This document shows, piece after piece, positions 23,172 to 30,473 of a DNA stretch of 48,111 nt. Numbering within the stretch: the first letter of the stretch is position 1; each line of letters begins with the position of its first letter. Source of the stretch: Pseudofrankia coriaricola (lineage in GTDB: Bacteria > Actinomycetota > Actinomycetes > Frankiales > Frankiaceae); NCBI RefSeq assembly GCF_001854805.1, contig NZ_MBLO01000219.1, forward strand, positions 6,539-54,649. Direction: 5' to 3'. The notes beneath the pieces were generated by a model. That model had not been told where the DNA came from. It saw nothing but the letters and a program-made list of their open reading frames with translations, and did no database searches. The position numbers and the translations under genes are program-made.

Positions 23172-23993
23172 TTAGCGCGCGGTCCAGCCGCCGTCGACGG
23201 CGATCGTCTGGCCGGTGACATAGCGGGCAGCGTCGCTGACCAGCCACAGCACCGCGCCGACGATGTCCTCGGGGCTCGCGTCGTCCGGCAGCGGAGTGTT
23301 GCGCCGCAGCCAGTTCTGACCACGCTCGGTGTCGTAAAGGTCGTCGGTGATCTCGCTGCGGAAGAAGCCGGGGGCGACGGTGTTCACCCGGATCCGGTGC
23401 CGCGCCCACTGCACCGCGAGCTCCACCGTGAGGCCGGAGAGCCCGGCTTTGCTCGCCGCGTAGGACGCCTGCGGGATGCTCGGGATGCCGACGATGCCGC
23501 TGACCGACGACACGTGCACGATCGCGCCGCGCCCCGCCGCCTTCATGTGCGGGAATGCGGCCTGGCTCAGCCGGAACGGCGCGACCAGGTTGAGCCCCAG
23601 CGTGCTCAGGATGGAGTCCGCCGACTCGTCCTCCGCCCGGTCGCGGGAGAAGATGTTGCCCGCCGCGTTGACGAGGATCTCCGGGCCGCCGAGCTCGGCG
23701 GCCACCCGCGGGACGACGGTGTCGACCTGGGCCGGGTCGAGCAGGTCGGCGCCGACGGCGAGCCCGTCGATCTCCTTGGCGAGCGCCGCCAGCCGGTCCG
23801 CCCGTCGGGCGACGATCGCGACCCGCGCGCCGGCGGCCGCGAGCGCCCTCGCGACGGCGGCGCCGAGCCCCGAGGACGCGCCCGTCACCACCGCCACCCT
23901 GCCGTCGAGCCGGAAACCCTCTCCCGGCAGCGTCTCTCCGAGCGGCGTTGTCTCTGGCACCGTTCCTCCGGACTGTGTCGGCTCGTCGTCCAT
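23172..23993 (-). CDS. short-chain dehydrogenase/reductase (SDR)
   Basis: 273-aa classical SDR. NAD(P)-binding T-G-A-S-S-G-L-G is at residues 37-44, N-A-A-G at 109-112, the catalytic Ser about 165 with Y178-x3-K182, and the C-terminal G-Q-T-I-A-V-D-G-G. It oxidises or reduces a hydroxyl/ketone group; in this context a beta-hydroxyacyl or alicyclic alcohol step is likely (inference). GGGAG lies about 9 nt before the ATG. It is divergent from the TetR gene across a 224-bp AT-richer region and lies immediately upstream of the ALDH relic. Confidence 0.92.
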   Translation of the reverse strand: MDDEPTQSGGTVPETTPLGETLPGEGFRLDGRVAVVTGASSGLGAAVARALAAAGARVAIVARRADRLAALAKEIDGLAVGADLLDPAQVDTVVPRVAAELGGPEILVNAAGNIFSRDRAEDESADSILSTLGLNLVAPFRLSQAAFPHMKAAGRGAIVHVSSVSGIVGIPSIPQASYAASKAGLSGLTVELAVQWARHRIRVNTVAPGFFRSEITDDLYDTERGQNWLRRNTPLPDDASPEDIVGAVLWLVSDAARYVTGQTIAVDGGWTAR

Positions 23994-24168
23994 GGCATCG
24001 CTCCCGCCGGACGCCGCGACCTGCGATCATGGAGTAAGTAAGCATTCATTTTCTATTGAACTTAAGATCGCCGCCACCCGCGCGTCAAGTCGCCGACGTC
24101 GACGTCGAGATCAGGGACACGATCTCACAGCACCAATAACACGAGCACCATGATCGGACCGGGTAAGA

Positions 24169-24180
24169 TAGCGTACGTTC
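24169..24180. promoter_or_regulatory. candidate TetR operator upstream of the TetR gene
   Basis: TAGCGTACGTTC, built on the palindrome CGTACG, 38 bp upstream of the regulator's start. Its reverse complement agrees with the dyad at 17008-17019 at 9 of 12 positions. It probably serves autoregulation. Confidence 0.4.
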
Positions 24181-24217
24181 ATTCACCTGGCGCCGCGGCG
24201 CCGTACCGGGAGGACCG

Positions 24218-24928
24218 ATGGCCGACTCGACGGCGGAGCAGACTGTCTCGGAGTCCGGCCCGGCTCCGACTGCCGGGGCGGAGCCCGAGGTCAGACCGCG
24301 GCCGCGGCGGCTGACCGCCGAGGCGCGCAAGAGCTCCATTCTGAAGGCTGCCCGCCAGGCGTTCGTCGAGACCGGCGACATGAATGGCACCACTATCAAG
24401 CAGATCGCCGAACGTGGTGGCATCAGCGAAGGCGTGATCTACCGCCATTTCGAGAGCAAGGACCAGCTCTTCTACGAGGCCGTCTTCGAGCCACTGCGCC
24501 AGGCGATCGACGAGTTGGTGGCCGCCTCCGAGGTCGTCGATCTCAACGAGCCGCTGACGCCCGAGCGGCAGCTGGAAACCCTCAACGGCCTGTACCGCCA
24601 ACTCATCGCCACGCTCGAGGAGATCCTGCCGCTGCTGGGCCTGGTGCTCTTCGGCGACCCGAAGGTGGCGCGGCGCTTCTACCGCAAGCACTTCACCGTC
24701 GCCATGGACCGGCTGGCCGAGGCCTGGCGCGAGGTCGAGGACCGCTACGGCTTCGAGTTCGAGTCCCCGGACATCTCCGCCCGCGCCGTCATGGGCATCG
24801 CCCTGGTGCTCGCCCTGGAGAGCCGGCACAACGACCTCTTCAACCGCGACCGCGCGATCAGCCTCGTCACCCAGAGCACCGTCAAGGGCTTCTTCCCCAC
24901 CATCGAGCCCACCCGCCGCCGCCGGTAA
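24218..24928 (+). CDS. TetR/AcrR-family transcriptional regulator
   Basis: 236 aa. After a disordered acidic N-terminal tail, the TetR_N HTH spans about residues 35-85: I-L-K-A-A-R-Q-A-F-V-E-T, T-T-I-K-Q-I-A-E-R-G-G-I-S-E-G-V-I-Y-R-H-F-E-S-K-D-Q-L. The C-terminal helical ligand domain is variable, so the inducer is unknown. GGGAGG sits close before the ATG. It lies between the SDR (divergent) and the LivHMG fusion (convergent, separated by a strong terminator). Confidence 0.92.
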   Translation: MADSTAEQTVSESGPAPTAGAEPEVRPRPRRLTAEARKSSILKAARQAFVETGDMNGTTIKQIAERGGISEGVIYRHFESKDQLFYEAVFEPLRQAIDELVAASEVVDLNEPLTPERQLETLNGLYRQLIATLEEILPLLGLVLFGDPKVARRFYRKHFTVAMDRLAEAWREVEDRYGFEFESPDISARAVMGIALVLALESRHNDLFNRDRAISLVTQSTVKGFFPTIEPTRRRR

Positions 24929-24938
24929 CCACGACGCG

Positions 24939-24972
24939 CCCAGCGGGGGCCGGCAGACCGGCCCCCGCTGGG
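24939..24972. terminator. bidirectional terminator hairpin between TetR and LivHMG genes
   Basis: Perfect 15-bp arms (24939-24953, 24958-24972) with a CAGA loop, placed exactly between two convergent stops. Very stable and probably serves both genes. Confidence 0.85.
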
Positions 24973-24973
24973 G

Positions 24974-27892
24974 TCAGACGCCTTCGGCCGCGACCGGTTC
25001 GGGCGCGGCGGCCTCGGCGGCCTCGGAGCTCAGCTGGCCGAGGTAGGCGGCGCGCACCGCCGGGTCGCGCAGCACCTCGTCGGGCCGGCCGGAGGCGATG
25101 ACCCTGCCGAAGTCGAGCACCACCACGTGGTCGCAGGTCGAGGCGACCACGTCGATGTTGTGCTCGACCAGCAGCACCGCCGCGCCTGACTCGGCCGCGA
25201 GCCGGCGGAACAGCGCGCTCGCGGTGCGCCGCTCGGCGCCGCCCAGGCCGGCCGCCGGCTCGTCGAGCAGCACCGCGGCCGGGCGCTGGGCGACCAGCCG
25301 GGCGATCGCCACCATCCGGCGCCGGCCCTGTGGCAGGTCGGCGACGACGGTGTCGAGCACGTCGTCGAGGCCGAGCATCGTCACCGCGGCCGAGGCGGTG
25401 TCGGACAGGCTGCCGCGGCGCGGGTAGGCCAGGTCGCGGATGTAGGCGAGCGCGCCGCGGCCGTCGAGCGCGGTGAGGATGTTCTCCCGGACGCTCAGGT
25501 CGTCGAACAGCTCCAGGTTCTGGAACGTCCGCCCGAGGCCGAGGCGGGCGCGGGCGGGAGCACGCAGCGCGGTGACGTCGCGGCCGAGCAGCTCGACGGT
25601 GCCACCGGCGGTCCTGGCGAAGCCGGTGAGGGCGTCGATGAGGCTGGTCTTGCCGGCGCCGTTCGGCCCGATCACACCCACGACCCGTCCGGCGGTCAGC
25701 TCGAACGACACCCCGCCGACGGCGACCGTGTTGCCGTAGCGCACCTCGATGTCGCGCGCGACGAGCACGGTCTCCCCCGCCGGGACCGGGCAGCTCGGCT
25801 GGAACGCCAATGGCCGCCGCGCCGCGCCGCCGTTGGCCGCCGCGCCGCCACTCACCGCGGCCTCATCGGCCGCCGCGGAGCCGGTCTCGCCTGTCGCCCC
25901 GATCCCGTCGGCCGTGGCGGTAGCGCCTGCCGCGGCCGGCTCCGCGGGCTCGGCTGGGCGGCGGGTGAGCCGGACGACGAGGCGGACCAGGCCGTCCTTG
26001 ATCGCGGCCTGCGCCGGGATGATGCCGCTGGGCGAGCGGACCATGGCGTCGAGGACGACCAGACCCGTCGCGATCGGCAGCCACGCGTCGATGGAGCCGA
26101 CGGACAGCCAGTCCGACACGGCGTTGGCTACCACGCCGCCCGCGGCCGCGGACGCCGAGAAGACCGCCCCGGCGACGTATCCGACGCCGCCGACGACGGT
26201 GAACGCCAGTGCCGAGATCGACCGGAACACCCCGTAACTGGTGAAGTCCGCGATCCGGAACTGGAACGCCGACAGCGCCCCGGCAAGCCCGGCGATCCCC
26301 GCCGAGATGGCGAACGCGCCGAGCTTCGCGCCGGGCACCGACACGCCGACGGACGCCGCTCCCCGCTCGTTCGCCCGCACCGCGAGGAAGCGCCGCCCGG
26401 CCTCACCGCGGCGCAGGTTGAGCACCGCGACCGAGGCGAGCACGAAGGCGGCGAGGCACACGAGCGCGAACCGGTTCGGGTGCGCGGACGGGCTGATGTT
26501 CAGGCCGAACAGTGACGGGTCGTGCACCGTCAGGCCGTCGAGCCCGCCCGTCATCGACGGCTGGGTGAGCACCAGGTTCTCGACCGCGAGCGAGAGCCCG
26601 AGCGTGACGATCGCCAGGTTGACCCCGCGCACCCGCACCGCCGGGGCACCGAAGACCACGCCGAGCACGACGGCGGCGACGGTCCCGAGCAGCACGCAGA
26701 GCAGGAACGGCAGGTGTAGGTCGTTGCTCATCCGGGCGGCGATGAACGCGGCGAAGCCGGCGAGCGCGGCGCAGGCCACGCTGATCTGCCCGGCATAGCC
26801 GGTGACGACGACGATCGACAGGGCGAGCAGGCCGAACAGGGTGCTGTTGATGGTCGCCGCCGACCAGGATGGCGAGGCGAACAGCGGGATGGCGACCGCG
26901 GCCACCACCCAGACGAGCGCGGTCACCGGCTTGAACCGGCCCGTTCCGGCTCGTGGCAGCCGGCCGGTCAGCGCCTCGCCCCGGCCCGGCAGCGCCGCGC
27001 CGCCGAGGATGACGGAGACGATGATCACCGCGAACGGCAGCGAGGAGACGATGCCGAGGTTGACGTCGTAGCGGCGCATCACCGACTCGGCGACGCCGAG
27101 GGCGAGCCCGACGACGACGGTGATCCACACGGCGTTGAACCGGCCGACGAGGGCCGCGGCCATGGCCGGGATGACCAGCAGGGTGAGCGCGTCCGGGGTG
27201 AGGCCGATGACCGGGATGAGCAGGATGCCGGCGAAGGCGGCGACCGCCCCGCCGACGCCCCAGGTGATCAGGCCGGTCGGGTGCGGCGAGATCCCGATGG
27301 CGCTGGCGGCGACGGGGTTCTCCCGCAGGGCGGTGGCGTTCATCCCCAGCTTGGTCTTGCCGAACATCAGCCACAGGCCGAGCGCGAGCGCGAGCGTGAC
27401 GATCAGGATGGCGAGCGTGTCGTTCGTGATCACACCACTGAAGATGGTGATCTTGCCGTGCCCGAACAGCGGCGGAAGAAGGTGGGACTCGGTGCCGTAA
27501 CGCTTCACGACCACGCTCTGCAGCAGCAGCATCAGCCCGAGGGTGGCGACCACCTTGGCCATGTCGGGGCTGTTGCGCAGCAACCGCACCACGACGAGGT
27601 AGAACAGCAGGCCCAGCACGGCGCCGGACGCCACCCCGATGGCCATGGCCGGGGCGACGGGTAACGACGCGTGCGCGCCCCCGCTACTGCTGGTTCCCGA
27701 GTAGAGCCCACCGCCGCCCGCCCCGCCGGCGTGCAGGTCCCAGAAGATGTAGCTGCCCACCATGCCGATGGCACCCTGGGCGAAGTTCAGGATTCCCGAG
27801 CCCCGGTAGACCGCGACCACGCCGAGCGCGACGAGCGCATACGCGCCGCCGCCGGCTAAGCCGATCAGGGCGAACTGCCACAGCTGCGACAA
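24974..27892 (-). CDS. branched-chain-type ABC transporter, LivH-LivM-LivG fusion
   Basis: 972 aa holding three normally separate subunits. Residues about 1-300 are a LivH permease (A-L-V-A-L-G-V-V-A-V-Y-R-G-S-G-I-L-N-F-A-Q-G). About 315-625 are a LivM permease (G-Y-A-G-Q-I-S-V-A, then N-E-R-G-A-A-S-V-G-V). An Ala/Gly-rich linker leads to a LivG ATPase with Walker A G742-P-N-G-A-G-K-T, signature L-P-Q-G-R-R-R, Walker B A-A-V-L-L-D-E-P and the H-loop V-E-H. No second ATPase (LivF) is adjacent. The TTG start at 27892 is chosen because GAGGA lies ahead and LivH homology begins there; the frame is open 63 codons further upstream without homology. It imports amino acids, amides or aromatic/organic acids; substrate unknown. 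Confidence 0.92.
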   Translation of the reverse strand: MSQLWQFALIGLAGGGAYALVALGVVAVYRGSGILNFAQGAIGMVGSYIFWDLHAGGAGGGGLYSGTSSSGGAHASLPVAPAMAIGVASGAVLGLLFYLVVVRLLRNSPDMAKVVATLGLMLLLQSVVVKRYGTESHLLPPLFGHGKITIFSGVITNDTLAILIVTLALALGLWLMFGKTKLGMNATALRENPVAASAIGISPHPTGLITWGVGGAVAAFAGILLIPVIGLTPDALTLLVIPAMAAALVGRFNAVWITVVVGLALGVAESVMRRYDVNLGIVSSLPFAVIIVSVILGGAALPGRGEALTGRLPRAGTGRFKPVTALVWVVAAVAIPLFASPSWSAATINSTLFGLLALSIVVVTGYAGQISVACAALAGFAAFIAARMSNDLHLPFLLCVLLGTVAAVVLGVVFGAPAVRVRGVNLAIVTLGLSLAVENLVLTQPSMTGGLDGLTVHDPSLFGLNISPSAHPNRFALVCLAAFVLASVAVLNLRRGEAGRRFLAVRANERGAASVGVSVPGAKLGAFAISAGIAGLAGALSAFQFRIADFTSYGVFRSISALAFTVVGGVGYVAGAVFSASAAAGGVVANAVSDWLSVGSIDAWLPIATGLVVLDAMVRSPSGIIPAQAAIKDGLVRLVVRLTRRPAEPAEPAAAGATATADGIGATGETGSAAADEAAVSGGAAANGGAARRPLAFQPSCPVPAGETVLVARDIEVRYGNTVAVGGVSFELTAGRVVGVIGPNGAGKTSLIDALTGFARTAGGTVELLGRDVTALRAPARARLGLGRTFQNLELFDDLSVRENILTALDGRGALAYIRDLAYPRRGSLSDTASAAVTMLGLDDVLDTVVADLPQGRRRMVAIARLVAQRPAAVLLDEPAAGLGGAERRTASALFRRLAAESGAAVLLVEHNIDVVASTCDHVVVLDFGRVIASGRPDEVLRDPAVRAAYLGQLSSEAAEAAAPEPVAAEGV

Positions 27893-28040
27893 CGGGCTTT
27901 CCTCTCGGCTGCGCCCCCGCCCCGGTGGGAGGGTCAGGCACGTTTCGGCGGGGAGGGGTGGCTCGCGCCAGCCCCGACGGGCGACGGGCGGCGAGGGCCG
28001 GCCACGACGGGCACGCCTCACGCCGGAGATCGCGGAGTGT

Positions 28041-28069
28041 AGTGTAACCGCGATCACACACGGTCGCAA
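28041..28069 (-). promoter_or_regulatory. predicted promoter of the LivHMG fusion gene
   Basis: Minus-strand TTGCGA (28069-28064), 17-bp spacer, TACACT (28046-28041), leaving a leader of about 140 nt. The dyad GTGAG-CC-CTCAC abuts the -35 box on its upstream side. Confidence 0.55.
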
Positions 28070-28081
28070 GTGAGCCCTCAC
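28070..28081. promoter_or_regulatory. dyad GTGAG-CC-CTCAC next to the LivHMG -35 box
   Basis: Perfect 5-bp arms with 2-bp centre. It has the same R-Y-GAG-NN-CTC-R-Y pattern as 28173-28184, about 100 bp away in the same intergenic region. Confidence 0.4.
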
Positions 28082-28171
28082 ATAGTTAGCAGATCGGAAA
28101 GAGGCTCAGGTGAGCCGCCACCCGGCCGCTAGCGGGCCATAGTCGGCCCGTCACCCCTTGTGACGCAAGCT

Positions 28172-28185
28172 AGCGAGTGCTCGCT
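28172..28185. promoter_or_regulatory. dyad AGCGAG-TG-CTCGCT in the ALDH promoter
   Basis: Perfect 6-bp arms. It lies immediately upstream of a TAGTGT -10 candidate (28189-28194) for the ALDH gene, where a bound repressor would block RNA polymerase. Confidence 0.45.
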
Positions 28186-28196
28186 CTGTAGTGTTA

Positions 28197-28210
28197 CGTT
28201 CGGCCGAACG
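28197..28210. promoter_or_regulatory. 14-bp perfect palindrome CGTTCGGCCGAACG
   Basis: Directly downstream of the ALDH -10 candidate and 17 bp upstream of its GTG start, overlapping the probable transcription start. This is a good position for repression, possibly by a TetR or GntR protein. Confidence 0.5.
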
Positions 28211-28226
28211 ACCCCTGGGAGGCGGC

Positions 28227-29705
28227 GTGAGCGACCCGCTGATGTACCGGCGCACGTTCTACATCGACGGCGCCTGGGTGGAGCCGTCGAGCACCGAGGT
28301 GCTCGAGGTGATCTCACCGTCCACGGAGGAGCCGGCGGGCGCGGTCCCCCTGGCCACGACCGCGGACATCGACCGTGCCGTCGCCGCGGCCCGGGCCGCG
28401 GCCGACGAGGGCTCCTGGGCCCGCACCAGCCCGGCCGAGCGCGCCGAGGTGCTCAGCCGCGCCGCCGCCGAGCTGCGCAAGCGCGAGGACGACATCGCCC
28501 GCATCACCACCGACGAGATGGGCTGCGCGGCGAGCCAGTCGAAGGCCGCGCAGACGGGCCTGGTCGCCGTCGTCTTCGACTACTACGCCGAGCTGATCCG
28601 GTCCTACGAGTTCGAGCGCGTCGTCACCGCCGGCCCCCGGGCCGGCCTGGTGACCTCCGAGCCGGTCGGCGTCGTCGGCGCGATCGTCCCGTGGAACGCC
28701 CCGATCACGCTGGCCGCCTGGAAGACCGCGCCGGCGCTCGCCGCCGGGTGCCCGGTGGTGCTCAAGCCCGCGCCCGAATCGCCGCTGTCTGCCTACGTCT
28801 TCGTCGAGGCGCTCGAGGCGGCCGGCGTCCCCGCCGGCCTGGTCAACCTCGTGCCCGGCGGCCGGGAGGTCGGCGAGCACCTCGTCACCCACCCCGGCAC
28901 CGACAAGATCGCCTTCACCGGCTCGACCGCCGCGGGCAAGCGGATCATGAGCCTGTGCGGTGAACAGATCAAACGGGTGTCGCTGGAGCTCGGCGGCAAG
29001 TCCGCCTCGATCCTGCTCGACGACGCCGACCTCGCCACGGTCATCCCGGCCGTCGTCCACGGCGGCATGCACCTGTCCGGCCAGGTCTGCGGCGCGCACA
29101 CCCGGGTGCTGGTGCCCCGGTCCCGCTACGAGGAGGCGCTCGCCATCGCGGGCGCGGCGGCCGACGCGGAGCCGGTCGGCGACCCGCACGACCCGGCGGT
29201 CATCGTCGGCCCGCTGGTCGCCGAGCGCCAGCGCACCCGCGTCGAGGGCCTCATCGCCGGCGCCGTCGCCGATGGCGTCCGCGTCGTCGCCGGCGGCAAG
29301 CGGCCCGCGCACCTGCCGAAGGGCTGGTACGTCGCGCCGACGATCCTCGGCGACGTCCACAACGAGATGCGGATCGCCCGCGAGGAGATCTTCGGCCCGG
29401 TCCTGAGCTTCATTCCCTACGAGGACTCGGACGGCGCCGACGACGCGGTCCGGATCGCGGGCGACTCGGACTACGGCCTGTCCGGCGGGGTCTGGAGCGG
29501 CGACGCGGCGCGGGCGCTCGGCGTCGCACGCCGGCTGCGCACCGGCAGCGTCGCGGTCAACGGCAGCTACCCGCCCTTCCCGATGGTGCCGTTCGGCGGC
29601 TTCAAGCAGTCGGGCATCGGCCGGGAGCTGGGCCCGGAGGGGTTGGAAAGCTTCCTGGAAAAGCGCAGCATCGGTCTCCCGCCGTCGCTCATCCCCGGCG
29701 CTTAG
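28227..29705 (+). CDS. aldehyde dehydrogenase family protein
   Basis: 492-aa NAD(P)-dependent ALDH. The oxyanion Asn is in V-P-W-N-A-P, the general base Glu254 in L-E-L-G-G-K, and the catalytic nucleophile Cys288 in S-G-Q-V-C-G. The C terminus G-G-F-K-Q-S-G-I-G-R-E-L-G is complete. It converts aldehydes to acids (or acyl-CoA if acylating). GTG at 28227 with GGGAGG just ahead is preferred; ATG at 28242 is an alternative. Divergent from LivHMG and followed by the small barrel protein and a P450, so it likely serves alcohol-to-acid oxidation in the same pathway. Confidence 0.93.
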   Translation: MSDPLMYRRTFYIDGAWVEPSSTEVLEVISPSTEEPAGAVPLATTADIDRAVAAARAAADEGSWARTSPAERAEVLSRAAAELRKREDDIARITTDEMGCAASQSKAAQTGLVAVVFDYYAELIRSYEFERVVTAGPRAGLVTSEPVGVVGAIVPWNAPITLAAWKTAPALAAGCPVVLKPAPESPLSAYVFVEALEAAGVPAGLVNLVPGGREVGEHLVTHPGTDKIAFTGSTAAGKRIMSLCGEQIKRVSLELGGKSASILLDDADLATVIPAVVHGGMHLSGQVCGAHTRVLVPRSRYEEALAIAGAAADAEPVGDPHDPAVIVGPLVAERQRTRVEGLIAGAVADGVRVVAGGKRPAHLPKGWYVAPTILGDVHNEMRIAREEIFGPVLSFIPYEDSDGADDAVRIAGDSDYGLSGGVWSGDAARALGVARRLRTGSVAVNGSYPPFPMVPFGGFKQSGIGRELGPEGLESFLEKRSIGLPPSLIPGA

Positions 29706-29756
29706 CCCGGGGCGTGGCGGCGGAGCGGCAGGCACGAAGGGAAGAGGGAGAGCGGG

Positions 29757-30104
29757 ATGGCTAAGGGGATCATGCTCGTCCAGGCGAGCCCGGCGAGCCC
29801 GGAGGTCGAGGACGAGTTCAACAGGTGGTACGACGAGGACCACCTCCCCGACCTCCTCACCATCCCGGGATTCGTCGCCGCTCGCCGTTTCCGGCTACGG
29901 GAGGGGGGCCACGTCCGGGCCGCCGAGGGCACGCCCCGCTACCTCGCCATCTACGAGATCGAGGCGGACGACCTCGACGCGGCGCTGCGGGCGATGCGCA
30001 CCCGCCCCGACAGGGGCAAGGTGAGCGACGCGCTGGGGATGAACCCGCCGCCCGTCACCTACATCTACGAGCTCCTCACCGAGGTCACCGAGGTCACCGC
30101 GTGA
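29757..30104 (+). CDS. small EthD/DUF4286-like alpha+beta-barrel protein
   Basis: 115 aa. The N terminus K-G-I-M-L-V-Q-A and E-F-N-R-W-Y-D-E-D-H-L-P-D-L-L-T-I-P-G-F are characteristic of dimeric ferredoxin-like barrels (EthD/DUF4286 group), with a Y-L-A-I-Y-E-I strand later. Such proteins often sit beside P450 or degradation genes, and the exact reaction is unknown. GAGGGAGAG lies before the ATG. It is 51 bp after the ALDH and likely co-transcribed, with a strong hairpin after it. Confidence 0.85.
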   Translation: MAKGIMLVQASPASPEVEDEFNRWYDEDHLPDLLTIPGFVAARRFRLREGGHVRAAEGTPRYLAIYEIEADDLDAALRAMRTRPDRGKVSDALGMNPPPVTYIYELLTEVTEVTA

Positions 30105-30117
30105 GGCATGACGCGCG

Positions 30118-30158
30118 GCGGCAGGTGAGCGGCGCGGCCCGCGCCGCTCACCTGCCGC
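30118..30158 (+). terminator. very stable hairpin after the ALDH/EthD-like unit
   Basis: Perfect 19-bp arms (30118-30136 and 30140-30158) around a 3-nt loop, 13 bp after the stop codon. It separates this transcript from the P450 downstream. Confidence 0.85.
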
Positions 30159-30196
30159 GGCTGGGCCTGAGGCCGCGGCAGGGGCGGGGGCGGGTC

Positions 30197-30381
30197 GGCA
30201 CCGTGTGGGTCAACACCATGCTCGACATGGACCCGGCCGTGCCATTCGGCGGTTACAACTCGACATGGACCCGGCCGTGCCGTTCGGCAGTTACAAGATG
30301 AGCGGCTACGGCCGCGAGATGGGCGAGCACGCGCTCGACTCCTATCTCAACGTGAAATCCGTCTGGATCAAGACCGACTGA
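30197..30381 (+). pseudogene. C-terminal remnant of a second aldehyde dehydrogenase, frameshifted by a duplication
   Basis: The plus strand encodes [20 protein letters not shown] and then, after a 38-bp tandem duplication that shifts frame, the same [12 protein letters not shown] followed by [15 protein letters not shown], a V-K-S-V-W strand and TGA. This is the end of an ALDH (G-x-V-W-V-N ... P-F-G-G-Y-K-x-S-G-x-G-R-E). The first ~430 residues are missing, and the neighbouring genes are unrelated. It is distinct from the other ALDH relic at 23065 and from the intact ALDH. Confidence 0.88.
30221..30296. repeat. 38-bp tandem duplication within the ALDH relic
   Basis: Copies 30221-30258 and 30259-30296 differ at two positions. 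Since 38 is not a multiple of three, the duplication itself breaks the frame. The two mismatches show that it is not very recent or has drifted. Confidence 0.9.
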
Positions 30382-30473
30382 CAACACCGCACGCCGCGCC
30401 CCGTGCTTTTCGGGCCGCGGCCCGGCCCCGTCCGCTTTCCTGGGTTTCCGAACGTTCCTGTCCTGGAGGAACA

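Larger units (their letters stand above)
27893..28226. other. 334-bp divergent promoter region between LivHMG and ALDH genes
   Basis: No gene is supported here. It holds the LivHMG promoter, three dyads (28070-28081, 28172-28185, 28197-28210) and a repeated 10-mer GTAGTGTWAC (28039-28048 and 28188-28197) that coincides with the putative -10 region of each gene. Confidence 0.6.

Noticed and set aside
22164-24041. 625-codon plus-strand frame covering the GntR gene and the antisense of the SDR
   Set aside because: Runs out of frame with GntR and across strong SDR motifs on the other strand; shadow of GC-rich coding DNA.
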